The notes beneath the pieces were generated by a model. The model was not told the origin of the DNA, did no database searches, and saw only the letters and a program-made list of their open reading frames with translations. From a virus, in IMG/VR virus record IMGVR_UViG_3300021197_001268, positions 1 through 48,471 of that record: 48,471 bases of DNA; one strand, 5' to 3'. How positions within the stretch are numbered: position 1 is the stretch's first letter; each line of letters opens with the position of its first letter. Shown here piece after piece: positions 34,737-42,272 of the stretch. The translations under genes were made by a program, and so were the position numbers.

Positions 34737-35116
34737 AACCCGAAACCCTATTCCGTCTTCACGAATCTACGTGCAAGAAAACGCTCGAAATTATGCGGGC
34801 AAAAAACTCTGACTACTGCGGTGGTGAGAACACTGTCGATGCACTTGCGAATTTTAAGACCGCTAAGTCTTTAGGTCTTCATCCGGTTACAGGATTGCTG
34901 TTGAGGATGCAGGATAAACTGATGCGGATTAAATCATTCGTGAACGACGGGGAGTTGAAGGTAGCAGGTGAGTCAGTAGACGACGCATGTGAGGATCTGG
35001 TGAACTACTCTATTCTTGCGAAGGCTTTGCTTAGTGAGGAGCGTGAGTGTGGCACCTGTAGTAATCCTGTTTCTGGTGGTGAGTGCGACAATTTGTATTG
35101 TCCTGAAAAATCTTAA
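34733..35116 (+). CDS. DUF1599/Nmad1-like nucleotide-metabolism-associated protein
   Basis: 127 residues. The core (MRAKNSDYCGGENTVDALAN, HPVTGLLLRMQDKLMRIKSF, SVDDACEDLVNYSILAKAL) matches the small helical family called nucleotide modification associated domain 1 (DUF1599), common in phages and found near thymidylate and base-modification genes. An extra C-terminal Cys cluster (CGTC, then C and C in GGECDNLYC) looks like a small zinc-binding tail. Substrate unknown. Translationally coupled to the previous gene. Confidence 0.7.
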   Translation: MKPETLFRLHESTCKKTLEIMRAKNSDYCGGENTVDALANFKTAKSLGLHPVTGLLLRMQDKLMRIKSFVNDGELKVAGESVDDACEDLVNYSILAKALLSEERECGTCSNPVSGGECDNLYCPEKS

Positions 35117-35126
35117 TTTAAGTGTT

Positions 35127-35510
35127 ATGGAGATGAACGATATAATATTCAAGACAAAGATCAGTGACTACTTCTATGTGGTGACTAGATATAAAGGCAA
35201 GGGGGAAAAAGATCCACTCGCTAAAAAAGAGGATCTAAAGGAAGTAGACATCTACCACGCAGTAGCCTACCGCGAAATTTACAGTGGGCCTATGTGTGGT
35301 GTTGGGGATTATGCGGGGACTAGGATTACGGGTGATGAAGACATTGAAGGAAGCCACCTTGAGATGTGTGCTATTTATAAGAAGCGTCTTGAAAAAGGTG
35401 GTGAGTGGGAGGGTCATGACAGACCTCTCGCGGAACAATACACATCCTCTAAAAAGAAAATAGAGGAAGCCAAAAAAGAGCAAGACGCTTTAGAGGCTCT
35501 TGAAGTATGA
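35127..35510 (+). CDS. Unknown protein with charged C-terminal helix
   Basis: 127 residues from ATG at 35127 (a second ATG follows two codons later). The first 90 residues are mixed alpha/beta with no known motif (FKTKISDYFYVVTRYKGKGE). The last 30 are a charged helix (TSSKKKIEEAKKEQDALEAL). The stop overlaps the start of the resolvase gene by 4 nt, so it is co-expressed with recombination functions. Confidence 0.55.
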   Translation: MEMNDIIFKTKISDYFYVVTRYKGKGEKDPLAKKEDLKEVDIYHAVAYREIYSGPMCGVGDYAGTRITGDEDIEGSHLEMCAIYKKRLEKGGEWEGHDRPLAEQYTSSKKKIEEAKKEQDALEALEV

Positions 35511-35995
35511 TCGTCGGAATCGACAACGGATTAGATGGCGGACTTTGTGCAATATCTAAATTTGACGGTAGCCTCATTGATAAGATTAGGATGCCGACTC
35601 TTCAGATGTCGAAGAAGAAAGAGATTGATATCCGTAAAGTCCACCAATGGATAATGGACTTAAACACACCTTTTATTTTTGCGGTAGAAGAACCGCTCGC
35701 ACACGCTAAGAGCAGCCAAGCGGTTCGATCAATGGCGATCTCGTTTGGTAAGTTAGTTGGGATGGCTGAGTCCCACGACTACGAAAACATAATGCGCGTG
35801 TCCGTTCACAAGTGGCAGAAAGTTATGTTGGGCAAAGTCCCTAAAGGGAGGACTAAAGAAGTCGCCCTGAATCTTGCCAACCAGCTAGAGCCATCTGAGA
35901 ACTGGCTAGCTAATAAACGATGCCGGACGCCGCACGATGGCATGATCGACGCCTACCTCATCGCTCGCTATATTTGGGGTAGTAGAAAAAGTTGA
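35507..35995 (+). CDS. RuvC-like Holliday junction resolvase
   Basis: 162 residues with an RNase H-fold signature: GIDNGLDGGL at the N-terminus (D6), AVEEP (E61/E62) and a C-terminal HDGMIDAYLIA (D144, D148), giving the four-acidic-residue catalytic set. It should cleave branched DNA before packaging. Located between small replication-block genes and the helicase. The stop codon lies in a 9-bp inverted repeat. Confidence 0.85.
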   Translation: MIVGIDNGLDGGLCAISKFDGSLIDKIRMPTLQMSKKKEIDIRKVHQWIMDLNTPFIFAVEEPLAHAKSSQAVRSMAISFGKLVGMAESHDYENIMRVSVHKWQKVMLGKVPKGRTKEVALNLANQLEPSENWLANKRCRTPHDGMIDAYLIARYIWGSRKS

Positions 35996-36049
35996 ACTTT
36001 TTCTGGACATAGTAAGTCGTCTCAATTATTTGTCTGTGTATAGACAATA
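35984..36049 (+). promoter_or_regulatory. Two inverted repeats between resolvase and helicase genes
   Basis: AGAAAAAGT/ACTTTTTCT (35984-36004) are perfect 9-bp arms around the TGA stop of the resolvase gene. TTGTCT/AGACAA (36030-36035, 36042-36047) enclose TATAGA-like sequence six bases before the helicase ATG. The first may be a weak terminator. The second looks like an operator over a -10 element, though no -35 is convincing. Confidence 0.45.
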
Positions 36050-36050
36050 A

Positions 36051-37343
36051 ATGAAGACACTATATCCAAAACAGCAAGAGGCGTTCGACTTCTTTTTAGC
36101 GAAACATAAGTTAGGTTTAAACTCCCTCGACACGAGCCATGTCGGGACTGGTAAGACGGTAGTAGCGGCCCATCTAGCTAAGGTCTTAAAAAGACCCGTT
36201 GCGGTCCTATGCCCGAAGGCAGTGATTCCATCATGGGAGCGGGAGCTTAAAGAGACTGGTATAGAACCGCTCTTCGTTCTTAACTACGAGAAGATCAGGA
36301 CTGGTAAAACAGAGTGGATGTCTAAGCGCGGCAAGAAGATCATGACGTGGAACCTACCGTCCGATACGTTGGTGCTGGTAGATGAGGTCCATAAATGTAA
36401 GGGACCATACACGCAGAACGCGCAGTTGTTAGTATCACTCGTTACGCAAGGCTACTCAGTCCACGCGATGTCCGCTACCGCCGCAGAAGACCCTACTGAG
36501 ATGAGACCAATCGGTTACGCATTAGGGCTACATAATCTTAACAAAGCATCAGACGGTCTCAAGAGTTGGTTCAGTTGGATGATGCAATTTGGATGTAGTC
36601 AGAACCAATGGAACGCATGGGAGTTACGACGTAAGACCAAACTCAGTGATCTCAATAAGGTCATGTATAACAAGAATGTTAAGCGTCTCACGGTGGACGA
36701 CTTTCCCGATTCCTTTAAAGAGAACCGAGTCTTCATCGAGCCTATAGCCTTTGGTTCCGCTGCTAAAATCGCTAAGGCTTATAAAGATCTCGGCATCACT
36801 CCAGAGATCATCACTAGTCTTCTAGAGAACGGAACTGTAGAAGATAGCGATTGGGTTCTCGTTAACCTGTTACGCGCACGCCAGCTAGCGGAGTCACTCA
36901 AGGCTAAGGACATGGCGGACATGGCTAAGGATTACGTCGAGCAAGGCCATAGCGTTGTGTTGTTCGTTAATTTTACAGATACCGTAGATACCCTCTGTGA
37001 GTTACTAGAATGTATGTGCATTAAGGGAGGCCAGAAAGTTGAGGACAGGCAAGAAGTCATTGACGCTTTTCAAAGGGACGAAGAACACGTTCTCGTTATT
37101 AATACTGCTGCTGGCGGAACAGGAATCTCGTTACACGACATCAACGGTAACCGCCAACGGATCTCGTTGATCTCACCTACCTTTAACGTCAAGGATCACC
37201 TGCAAGCGTTAGGTCGCATCCACCGCAACGGAGCAAAAAGTGATGCCATCCAGAAGATTCTGGTTGCAAGCGATTCGATAGAAGAACACGTTATGCGTGT
37301 TGTTGAGCAAAAGTCAGATAACTTAAATACTCTACACCAATGA
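36051..37343 (+). CDS. SNF2/DEAD-like superfamily 2 helicase
   Basis: 430 residues, a compact two-domain SF2 helicase. Motif I VGTGKT (31-36), motif Ia AVLCPKAVIPSWERE, motif II DEVHK (111-115), motif III SATA (141-144), motif V NTAAGGTGISL and motif VI QALGRIHRNG. This is the layout of short phage SNF2-type helicases that act in replication-fork remodelling or recombination. No extra nuclease domain. Coupled to a small coiled-coil gene by ATGA overlap. Confidence 0.9.
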   Translation: MKTLYPKQQEAFDFFLAKHKLGLNSLDTSHVGTGKTVVAAHLAKVLKRPVAVLCPKAVIPSWERELKETGIEPLFVLNYEKIRTGKTEWMSKRGKKIMTWNLPSDTLVLVDEVHKCKGPYTQNAQLLVSLVTQGYSVHAMSATAAEDPTEMRPIGYALGLHNLNKASDGLKSWFSWMMQFGCSQNQWNAWELRRKTKLSDLNKVMYNKNVKRLTVDDFPDSFKENRVFIEPIAFGSAAKIAKAYKDLGITPEIITSLLENGTVEDSDWVLVNLLRARQLAESLKAKDMADMAKDYVEQGHSVVLFVNFTDTVDTLCELLECMCIKGGQKVEDRQEVIDAFQRDEEHVLVINTAAGGTGISLHDINGNRQRISLISPTFNVKDHLQALGRIHRNGAKSDAIQKILVASDSIEEHVMRVVEQKSDNLNTLHQ

Positions 37344-37498
37344 AAACAGAGAAATACCTAACCACGAAAGAACAGATGAAAGTTAAGTTGCTTCGTCACG
37401 AGATTGATATGCTTAGTAAAGCGATCAGTCGGACTGTTAGTAAGCGGGACAAGTTAAAGGAGAAAGTCGATGACATTCTAAGCCGAGTCGAAAAATAA
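37340..37498 (+). CDS. Small coiled-coil protein
   Basis: 52 residues, ATGA overlap with the helicase stop. One long charged helix (EQMKVKLLRHEIDMLSKAIS, SKRDKLKEKVDDILSRVEK). No family. The tight coupling to the helicase suggests an accessory subunit. Confidence 0.6.
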   Translation: MKTEKYLTTKEQMKVKLLRHEIDMLSKAISRTVSKRDKLKEKVDDILSRVEK

Positions 37499-37500
37499 TC

Positions 37501-37821
37501 ATGACACAATTAAAAAATATAGCGGTGTCCGTAGCACACCTGCTGGAAGCTGGGATCACTCAAACAGATCGTGTTTCGATGCTCGCGTATATCGCATCTA
37601 AGGACGGCGTTGATACGGGAGAAGTAGGCCGAGCATTCAAGTCCTCCCGCGCTAAGATTTATGGGGCGATGGTCGCGTTGCAAAAACTAAACCTGACCCG
37701 ACAGGAACTCAGAGTCGAGGTGGAGAACGGCGTCAAAAACAAAGTCGGTTACTGGCACGCTACTCCTTACGCTAAAGACGTATTGAGTAACTTCTCCAGC
37801 TCACTTCAAATCAACCACTAA
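37501..37821 (+). CDS. Winged-helix DNA-binding protein (putative)
   Basis: 106 residues. The pattern fits a MarR-like winged helix: ITQTDRVSMLAYIASKDGVD (helix 1-2), TGEVGRAFKSSRAKIYGAMV (helix-turn-helix), LQKLNLTRQEL then a KNKVGYWHATPYAKDVL wing. It may regulate the replication block or assist the helicase. Recognised by fold pattern, not by a named family. Confidence 0.6.
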   Translation: MTQLKNIAVSVAHLLEAGITQTDRVSMLAYIASKDGVDTGEVGRAFKSSRAKIYGAMVALQKLNLTRQELRVEVENGVKNKVGYWHATPYAKDVLSNFSSSLQINH

Positions 37822-37833
37822 AACTGAAATATA

Positions 37834-38070
37834 ATGAAAATAACGGGATACGCAAATATAGATAGCGGAGCTGAGACTGCTGGATTAAGGGCGTTTAAAA
37901 GAAACGCTGATTGGGAGTCCGCCATAAAAAATTGGGAGGCTCAAAAGAAAAATAGCTTGTGGATTAAAGCGGCTCTTAAATCTTTCCGACGCTTTGGGGG
38001 CGTTGTCCCCGATAAAGAACTTGATCGCCGAGCTGTTAAAAAGAAATTAACAATGTGCGACTTCTTATAA
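37834..38070 (+). CDS. Unknown small basic protein
   Basis: 78 residues, ATG after a G-poor leader. Helical, rich in Trp, Lys and Arg (WESAIKNWEAQKKNSLWIKA, ALKSFRRFGG), ending KKLTMCDFL. No family recognised. Confidence 0.55.
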   Translation: MKITGYANIDSGAETAGLRAFKRNADWESAIKNWEAQKKNSLWIKAALKSFRRFGGVVPDKELDRRAVKKKLTMCDFL

Positions 38071-38087
38071 AAACTCTAAACAAAAAA

Positions 38088-38234
38088 ATGAAACACGTTA
38101 ATACATTAAGAAAATACGCAGGTCACACTAGGTCATCTAATGACCGAATTACATCCTCTGAAGCCAAACACCTCTATACAGGTAAGTATGCTAAAGGAAA
38201 CCAAACAAACAAAAAGAAACGTAGAAAAAAGTAA
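38088..38234 (+). CDS. Small Lys-rich peptide
   Basis: 48 residues, ATG after the A-rich tract caaaaaa. Basic, ending NKKKRRKK. The longer frame overlapping it is mostly out-of-frame leader of the next gene. Modest support from start context and spacing. Confidence 0.4.
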   Translation: MKHVNTLRKYAGHTRSSNDRITSSEAKHLYTGKYAKGNQTNKKKRRKK

Positions 38235-38238
38235 AATT

Positions 38239-38451
38239 ATGGAAAACAAAGAAAAACATAAGCCTCACGGTCGTTTCGCTCTCGATGATGAGGAAAGTAT
38301 GACTTTGCTGGATTATTACGCTGGTCAGGCTTTAATTGGCCTTTTGGCCAAACTTCACTACAGGGATCTCGATTGTGCATACGATCAAAGAGACCTAGTC
38401 GATATTGCGTGGGGGATAGCAGACCAGATGCTAAAAATGAAAAACAGTTGA
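38239..38451 (+). CDS. Conserved small phage protein (DYxA..A...L type)
   Basis: 70 residues from ATG at 38239. The core TLLDYYAGQALIGLLA, then QRDLVDIAWGIADQMLKMK, fits a family of short phage proteins with a DYFAAxA...L helix and a final A(Y/W)xIADxMLK helix. It is frequent in phage early regions and has no known function. Upstream codons in the same frame overlap the Lys-rich peptide and were excluded. Confidence 0.65.
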   Translation: MENKEKHKPHGRFALDDEESMTLLDYYAGQALIGLLAKLHYRDLDCAYDQRDLVDIAWGIADQMLKMKNS

Positions 38452-38456
38452 TACAT

Positions 38457-39554
38457 ATGAGTAATCAACCAGACCACCAAAGCAGGGGCCACGCAGAGTT
38501 CTCGCCATCTAGCCTGAAGTATGTAGCCGCTTGTGCTGCGTATCAGGGCCGCGACGGCACTTCGGCTGCTGCCGAGATGGGGACCAGAATTCACGAGGCT
38601 CTCGAAGTCTTTGATCCTTCTGCTCTCCACACTGAACAAGAGCATGAGATCTACGAGCAGATCGTTAAGATGGAGCAGGACTTCATGGCTAACTTCGGCG
38701 AGATCGCTGAGGAGCTAAACGAGATCCAAGTTGAGGTTGCCCTAGACGGCACTGAGACATGGGGAACCTGTGACCGATTCCTGATCCTCAAAGGCGGCGA
38801 CCGTGCTGTCATGGCTGATTACAAAACAGGCATCTCGATCATTGATCCGCCAGAGAAGAACTGGCAGGCCAAAGCTTATACGACTGGAGCCTTCCAGAAG
38901 TATTCTGACATTCAGGAGATCGTCTTCGCGTTCTACGTGCCGCAACACAATGCGACCCTTCATCACACGTTTACGCGAGACGATCTCCCTACTCTGGTCG
39001 AAGACCTTAGCCGTGTCATTAAAGCGGGTGAGTCTACTAGACCTAAGTGGGAGTCTGGCACGCCTGAGCTAGAGGAATGCACTCCAACGCAATACTGTAG
39101 GTTCTGTAAACATGAAGATACTTGTCCTGCGTTAGGCGGACTCGTTATTAGCGTAGCTAAGAAACTAGATACCACGTTGCCGGACATCGACCCTACTGAC
39201 GTAGATAATCCGGCTAGACTCTCTGAGCTATTCAACATCGCGAAGATTGTAGAGAACTGGTCTATGTCTATTAAGAAGAAGACGTTAGCAGCTTTGAAAG
39301 ACGGCGAGCAGCTTGATGGGCTTAAACTACGCTCGATGGGGCGGACCCGAAAGATCTCTGATAATGCTACTTTTGTAAAAATTGCAAAAAAACATGGAAT
39401 AGATCTGGACACGTTACTTGATCAAGTTAACATCCCGCTCGCCAAGGTTGCCAAGAAAGCGGGAGCCGATAGCAAACAAACTTTCCTCGACGAATGCGAA
39501 GACGCAGGAATCGTAGAAACATCTGACGAACGACACTGTGTCGCGACTCAATAA
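38457..39554 (+). CDS. DUF2800/Cas4-like RecB-family nuclease
   Basis: 365 residues from ATG at 38457. PD-(D/E)XK signature: GTRIHE (H46), GTCDRFL with D106, MADYKTG with D121 and K123, and QAKAY at 137-141. A following Cys set, C208, C214, C217 and C223, matches the iron-sulphur cluster of Cas4/AddB-type nucleases. It should be a 5'-3' exonuclease for recombination. The next gene encodes a possible single-strand annealing or binding partner, the usual pairing for this family. Confidence 0.85.
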   Translation: MSNQPDHQSRGHAEFSPSSLKYVAACAAYQGRDGTSAAAEMGTRIHEALEVFDPSALHTEQEHEIYEQIVKMEQDFMANFGEIAEELNEIQVEVALDGTETWGTCDRFLILKGGDRAVMADYKTGISIIDPPEKNWQAKAYTTGAFQKYSDIQEIVFAFYVPQHNATLHHTFTRDDLPTLVEDLSRVIKAGESTRPKWESGTPELEECTPTQYCRFCKHEDTCPALGGLVISVAKKLDTTLPDIDPTDVDNPARLSELFNIAKIVENWSMSIKKKTLAALKDGEQLDGLKLRSMGRTRKISDNATFVKIAKKHGIDLDTLLDQVNIPLAKVAKKAGADSKQTFLDECEDAGIVETSDERHCVATQ

Positions 39555-39578
39555 ACCAAACCAACAATAATTGATATT

Positions 39579-40235
39579 ATGGCTAACACCAAAACCCAAG
39601 AAGTCGTTGCTGCCGAGACCAACACTGGTCTCTCCACCAACGTAAGCGGAATCGAAATCGACGTAGAGGACATCGAGATTCCACGTATTAATGTCTGTCA
39701 AAAGATGTCTCAGTCTGACGCTCCAGTCGGGTCGATTCTCTATGATAAGACATACGAGATCGCTCCACCGGACACTCCGGTTAAGACGATCACTGTCGCT
39801 GCCCAGAAGGGCTGGCGGGAGAACATCCCCTTCGATGAAGAGGACATCCCCCGCATCGCTTGGTCTAAATCCGAAGCTGACGCTATTGAAGCAGAGTCAG
39901 AGTGGGACATGACCGAGTTCGCCGAGATCACTCTCCTCATGCGTCAGCCTGAAGGTAGTGAAAATGATGATGCGTTTCAGTTGCCTATCGGCGACCACAA
40001 CTACGCATTAGGTAAGATCAATGTTGGGAAGAACGCATACCGTTCAACCTACAAGCGTCTTGCAACATTCGCAGCTCTTCAGTCTGGAATTCCTATTCAT
40101 AGCAAAGTATGGAACTTCGTATCTGAAGAACTCAGTAAGGGTAAATACACTTGGTTTAATCCGTCACTTACCGTGACTAAGGAAGAAGCCGATGCAGATG
40201 TTACCGCCTTTGTTAAAAACTTTCTTGGAGCGTAG
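39579..40235 (+). CDS. Putative single-stranded-DNA-binding or recombination partner
   Basis: 218 residues. The N-terminus is disordered. A core follows (IEIPRINVCQKMSQSDAPVG, SILYDKTYEIAPPDTPVK), then acidic and beta-rich segments and a final acidic tail. The EIPRI...(Q/L)..S....PG.I pattern recurs in phage proteins encoded beside Cas4-like nucleases. Function as ssDNA-binding protein is inferred from the partner gene. A-rich leader, no Shine-Dalgarno. Confidence 0.55.
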   Translation: MANTKTQEVVAAETNTGLSTNVSGIEIDVEDIEIPRINVCQKMSQSDAPVGSILYDKTYEIAPPDTPVKTITVAAQKGWRENIPFDEEDIPRIAWSKSEADAIEAESEWDMTEFAEITLLMRQPEGSENDDAFQLPIGDHNYALGKINVGKNAYRSTYKRLATFAALQSGIPIHSKVWNFVSEELSKGKYTWFNPSLTVTKEEADADVTAFVKNFLGA

Positions 40236-40237
40236 TT

Positions 40238-40429
40238 ATGACTGACGAAGAGAAAGAAGAAAAAACCCGTGATCTCCTTCTCGAAGAGATCAAGATGCTC
40301 GACGGCATGATCGCTGAAGTCGAGGATCAGCTCTCCCAAGTCGGAGCCAACTTGCGAAAGTTGAGGGTAGTTCGTGAAGCACTCCATCATGTTACTGGTG
40401 AGCAGACCGAATTAGATTTGGAATCGTAA
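40238..40429 (+). CDS. Small coiled-coil protein of the recombination module
   Basis: 63 residues, two bases after the previous stop. One long amphipathic helix (LLLEEIKMLDGMIAEVEDQL, then LRKLRVVREALHHVT). No family. Followed by a strong terminator. Confidence 0.6.
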   Translation: MTDEEKEEKTRDLLLEEIKMLDGMIAEVEDQLSQVGANLRKLRVVREALHHVTGEQTELDLES

Positions 40430-40447
40430 TACTAGTAGTTAGAAAGC

Positions 40448-40494
40448 AAGCTCGTCGCAGAGTTTTTAGTCTTCTCTTTGCGACGGGCTTTTTT
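40448..40494 (+). terminator. Intrinsic terminator just upstream of the DNA polymerase gene
   Basis: AAGCTCGTCGCAGAG pairs over 15 positions with the 3' strand ending GCGACGGGCTT and is followed by six T residues counting the paired two. It lies in a co-directional operon, 21 bp before the polymerase ATG, so it would limit polymerase and primase expression unless transcription reads through. Confidence 0.9.
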
Positions 40495-40514
40495 CTGCTC
40501 ACAAATAAACTTAT

Positions 40515-42272
40515 ATGATTACATACGCATTAGACTTTGAAACCTACTACGACAAGCACTGCTCGATACGGAAGCTTGGACCGTTAGGATACTTTTCCCA
40601 TTACGACTTCGACGCCTATATGGTGAGCATCGTCGGCGATGACGGATACGAATGGGTTGGTCACCCTGAAGATTTTGACTGGACCATGCTTAACGGCAAT
40701 ATTGTCCTGTCCCATAACGCATCATTTGATGAAACACTTTACCTCTACGGCATCAACTATGGTTGGTGGCCAAAAGTAGAACCCGCTGAATGGCACTGCA
40801 CCGCAGACATGGCTGCTGCTGTAGGTCTGCCAAGATCGTTGAAGAACTCAACTGCTGAAGCCTTTGACTTAGAGATCTCCAAATCCACTCGCGATAACAT
40901 GTCAGGTAAGACGTGGACGGGCATGACTAAGGAGTTCCAGAAGGAAGTAGAAGAGTATGCCATCAAGGACTCTGTTCTCTGCCTCCGTCTATGGAAGGCT
41001 TACGAGTCTAAGTGGTCCCAGTTTGAGCGAGACATCAGCGTCACAAACAGACGTATCGTTCAGAGGGGAATCCCTATTGACATAGACGCTCTCCGCAAAG
41101 CGAAAGAGACAATCAATGAACTCATCTTTGAAACTGAGAAGGCGATTCCTTGGGCTGATGAAAAGCCCTTACTTAGCCGAAAAGCATTCGACGAACACTG
41201 CATCAATCTCGGCATCGAGCCGCCCGCCTCTCTAGCTAAGACTGATGTCGATGCCCAGAGGTGGATACTGGCACACGGCCACAAATATAAATGGATCGAG
41301 GCTGTGACGAACTGGCGGCGTATCAACACGATCAAGAAGAAGCTCGATAGCTTTGACTACGCGACAATGCCAGACAACCGATACTACGGTGGCATCATGT
41401 ATTTCGGAGGACACACCGGAAGGTTCAGTGGCAGCGGCGGGAACCTCAACCTCCAGAACTTGCCGAGAGAAGGTATGTTCGGAGTCAACATGCGTAACTT
41501 GATTACTGCTCCTGAAGGTAAGAAGCTAGTCGTTGTTGACCTCTCACAAATCGAAGTCCGCACGCTGTGCTGGTTATCCGGCGACCGAGAGACAATGGAC
41601 GCAATCGAAGCGTCGGATGATATCTACGAAGCCTTCGCTATCCAGTTCGGCCTGTGGTCTGGAGATAGAGGAGTGCTGAAGAAGGAAGACGCAAAGCTGA
41701 GGCACAAAGTTAAGGCTCTCGTATTAGGCTGCGGCTACGGTGCGGGTGCTAAACGGTTTGCTGAGATGTATGATATGCCCCTCAAGGAAGCTGAAGATGC
41801 TGTTACTCTTTACCGGAGGAAGATCGCGAAGGTTCCTCGTTATTGGAAGAAACTGGACAAGCAAGTCGATAAAGCGTATAATGCTGGTCGCCTGTCCCTG
41901 ACGCTCCCGTCAGGAAGGTCTCTTAACTACGGCAATCTTCGGAAGACTCTAGCCCAAGGACGAATCCAGTTTGTCTCCAGTATCAACCGGAATGGCCAAA
42001 AACGCATCATGAATTTGTGGGGCGGAGTCCTCGCTGAGAATCTCTCACAGGCTCTGGCCAGAGATATTTTTAGTTTCATGATGTTAGAGATCGACAAGGC
42101 TGACATAAATATTATCTTCCACGTTCATGATGAAGTAATCTGCGAGTGTGATGAAGATAAAGCCGAAGAGACCCTGCAAAAAATTACCCAAATTATGTCC
42201 ACTCCTCCTGAGTGGATTAGTGATATTCCTCTGGATGCGGAGGGAGAAATTCTAACCCAATACCAAAAATAA
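40515..42272 (+). CDS. Family A DNA polymerase with 3'-5' exonuclease
   Basis: 585 residues. The exonuclease is intact: DFET (D7, E9), SHNASFDE and YAIKDS. Polymerase motif A VVDLSQIEVR (D342), motif B R396...K400...L404...Y408-G, and motif C VHDEV (H538, D539, E540). The residue equivalent to E. coli Pol I Phe762 is Leu404. No 5'-3' nuclease domain, as usual for phages. It is the replicative polymerase, coupled to the primase-helicase by a TAATG overlap. The upstream terminator leaves almost no room for a promoter. Confidence 0.95.
   Translation: MITYALDFETYYDKHCSIRKLGPLGYFSHYDFDAYMVSIVGDDGYEWVGHPEDFDWTMLNGNIVLSHNASFDETLYLYGINYGWWPKVEPAEWHCTADMAAAVGLPRSLKNSTAEAFDLEISKSTRDNMSGKTWTGMTKEFQKEVEEYAIKDSVLCLRLWKAYESKWSQFERDISVTNRRIVQRGIPIDIDALRKAKETINELIFETEKAIPWADEKPLLSRKAFDEHCINLGIEPPASLAKTDVDAQRWILAHGHKYKWIEAVTNWRRINTIKKKLDSFDYATMPDNRYYGGIMYFGGHTGRFSGSGGNLNLQNLPREGMFGVNMRNLITAPEGKKLVVVDLSQIEVRTLCWLSGDRETMDAIEASDDIYEAFAIQFGLWSGDRGVLKKEDAKLRHKVKALVLGCGYGAGAKRFAEMYDMPLKEAEDAVTLYRRKIAKVPRYWKKLDKQVDKAYNAGRLSLTLPSGRSLNYGNLRKTLAQGRIQFVSSINRNGQKRIMNLWGGVLAENLSQALARDIFSFMMLEIDKADINIIFHVHDEVICECDEDKAEETLQKITQIMSTPPEWISDIPLDAEGEILTQYQK

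Noticed and set aside
36021-36050. Bacteroidetes-type promoter (TAnnTTTG) before the helicase gene
   Set aside because: The sequence reads TATTTG without the two-base gap, no -33 element is present, and other promoters in the window are of sigma70 type.
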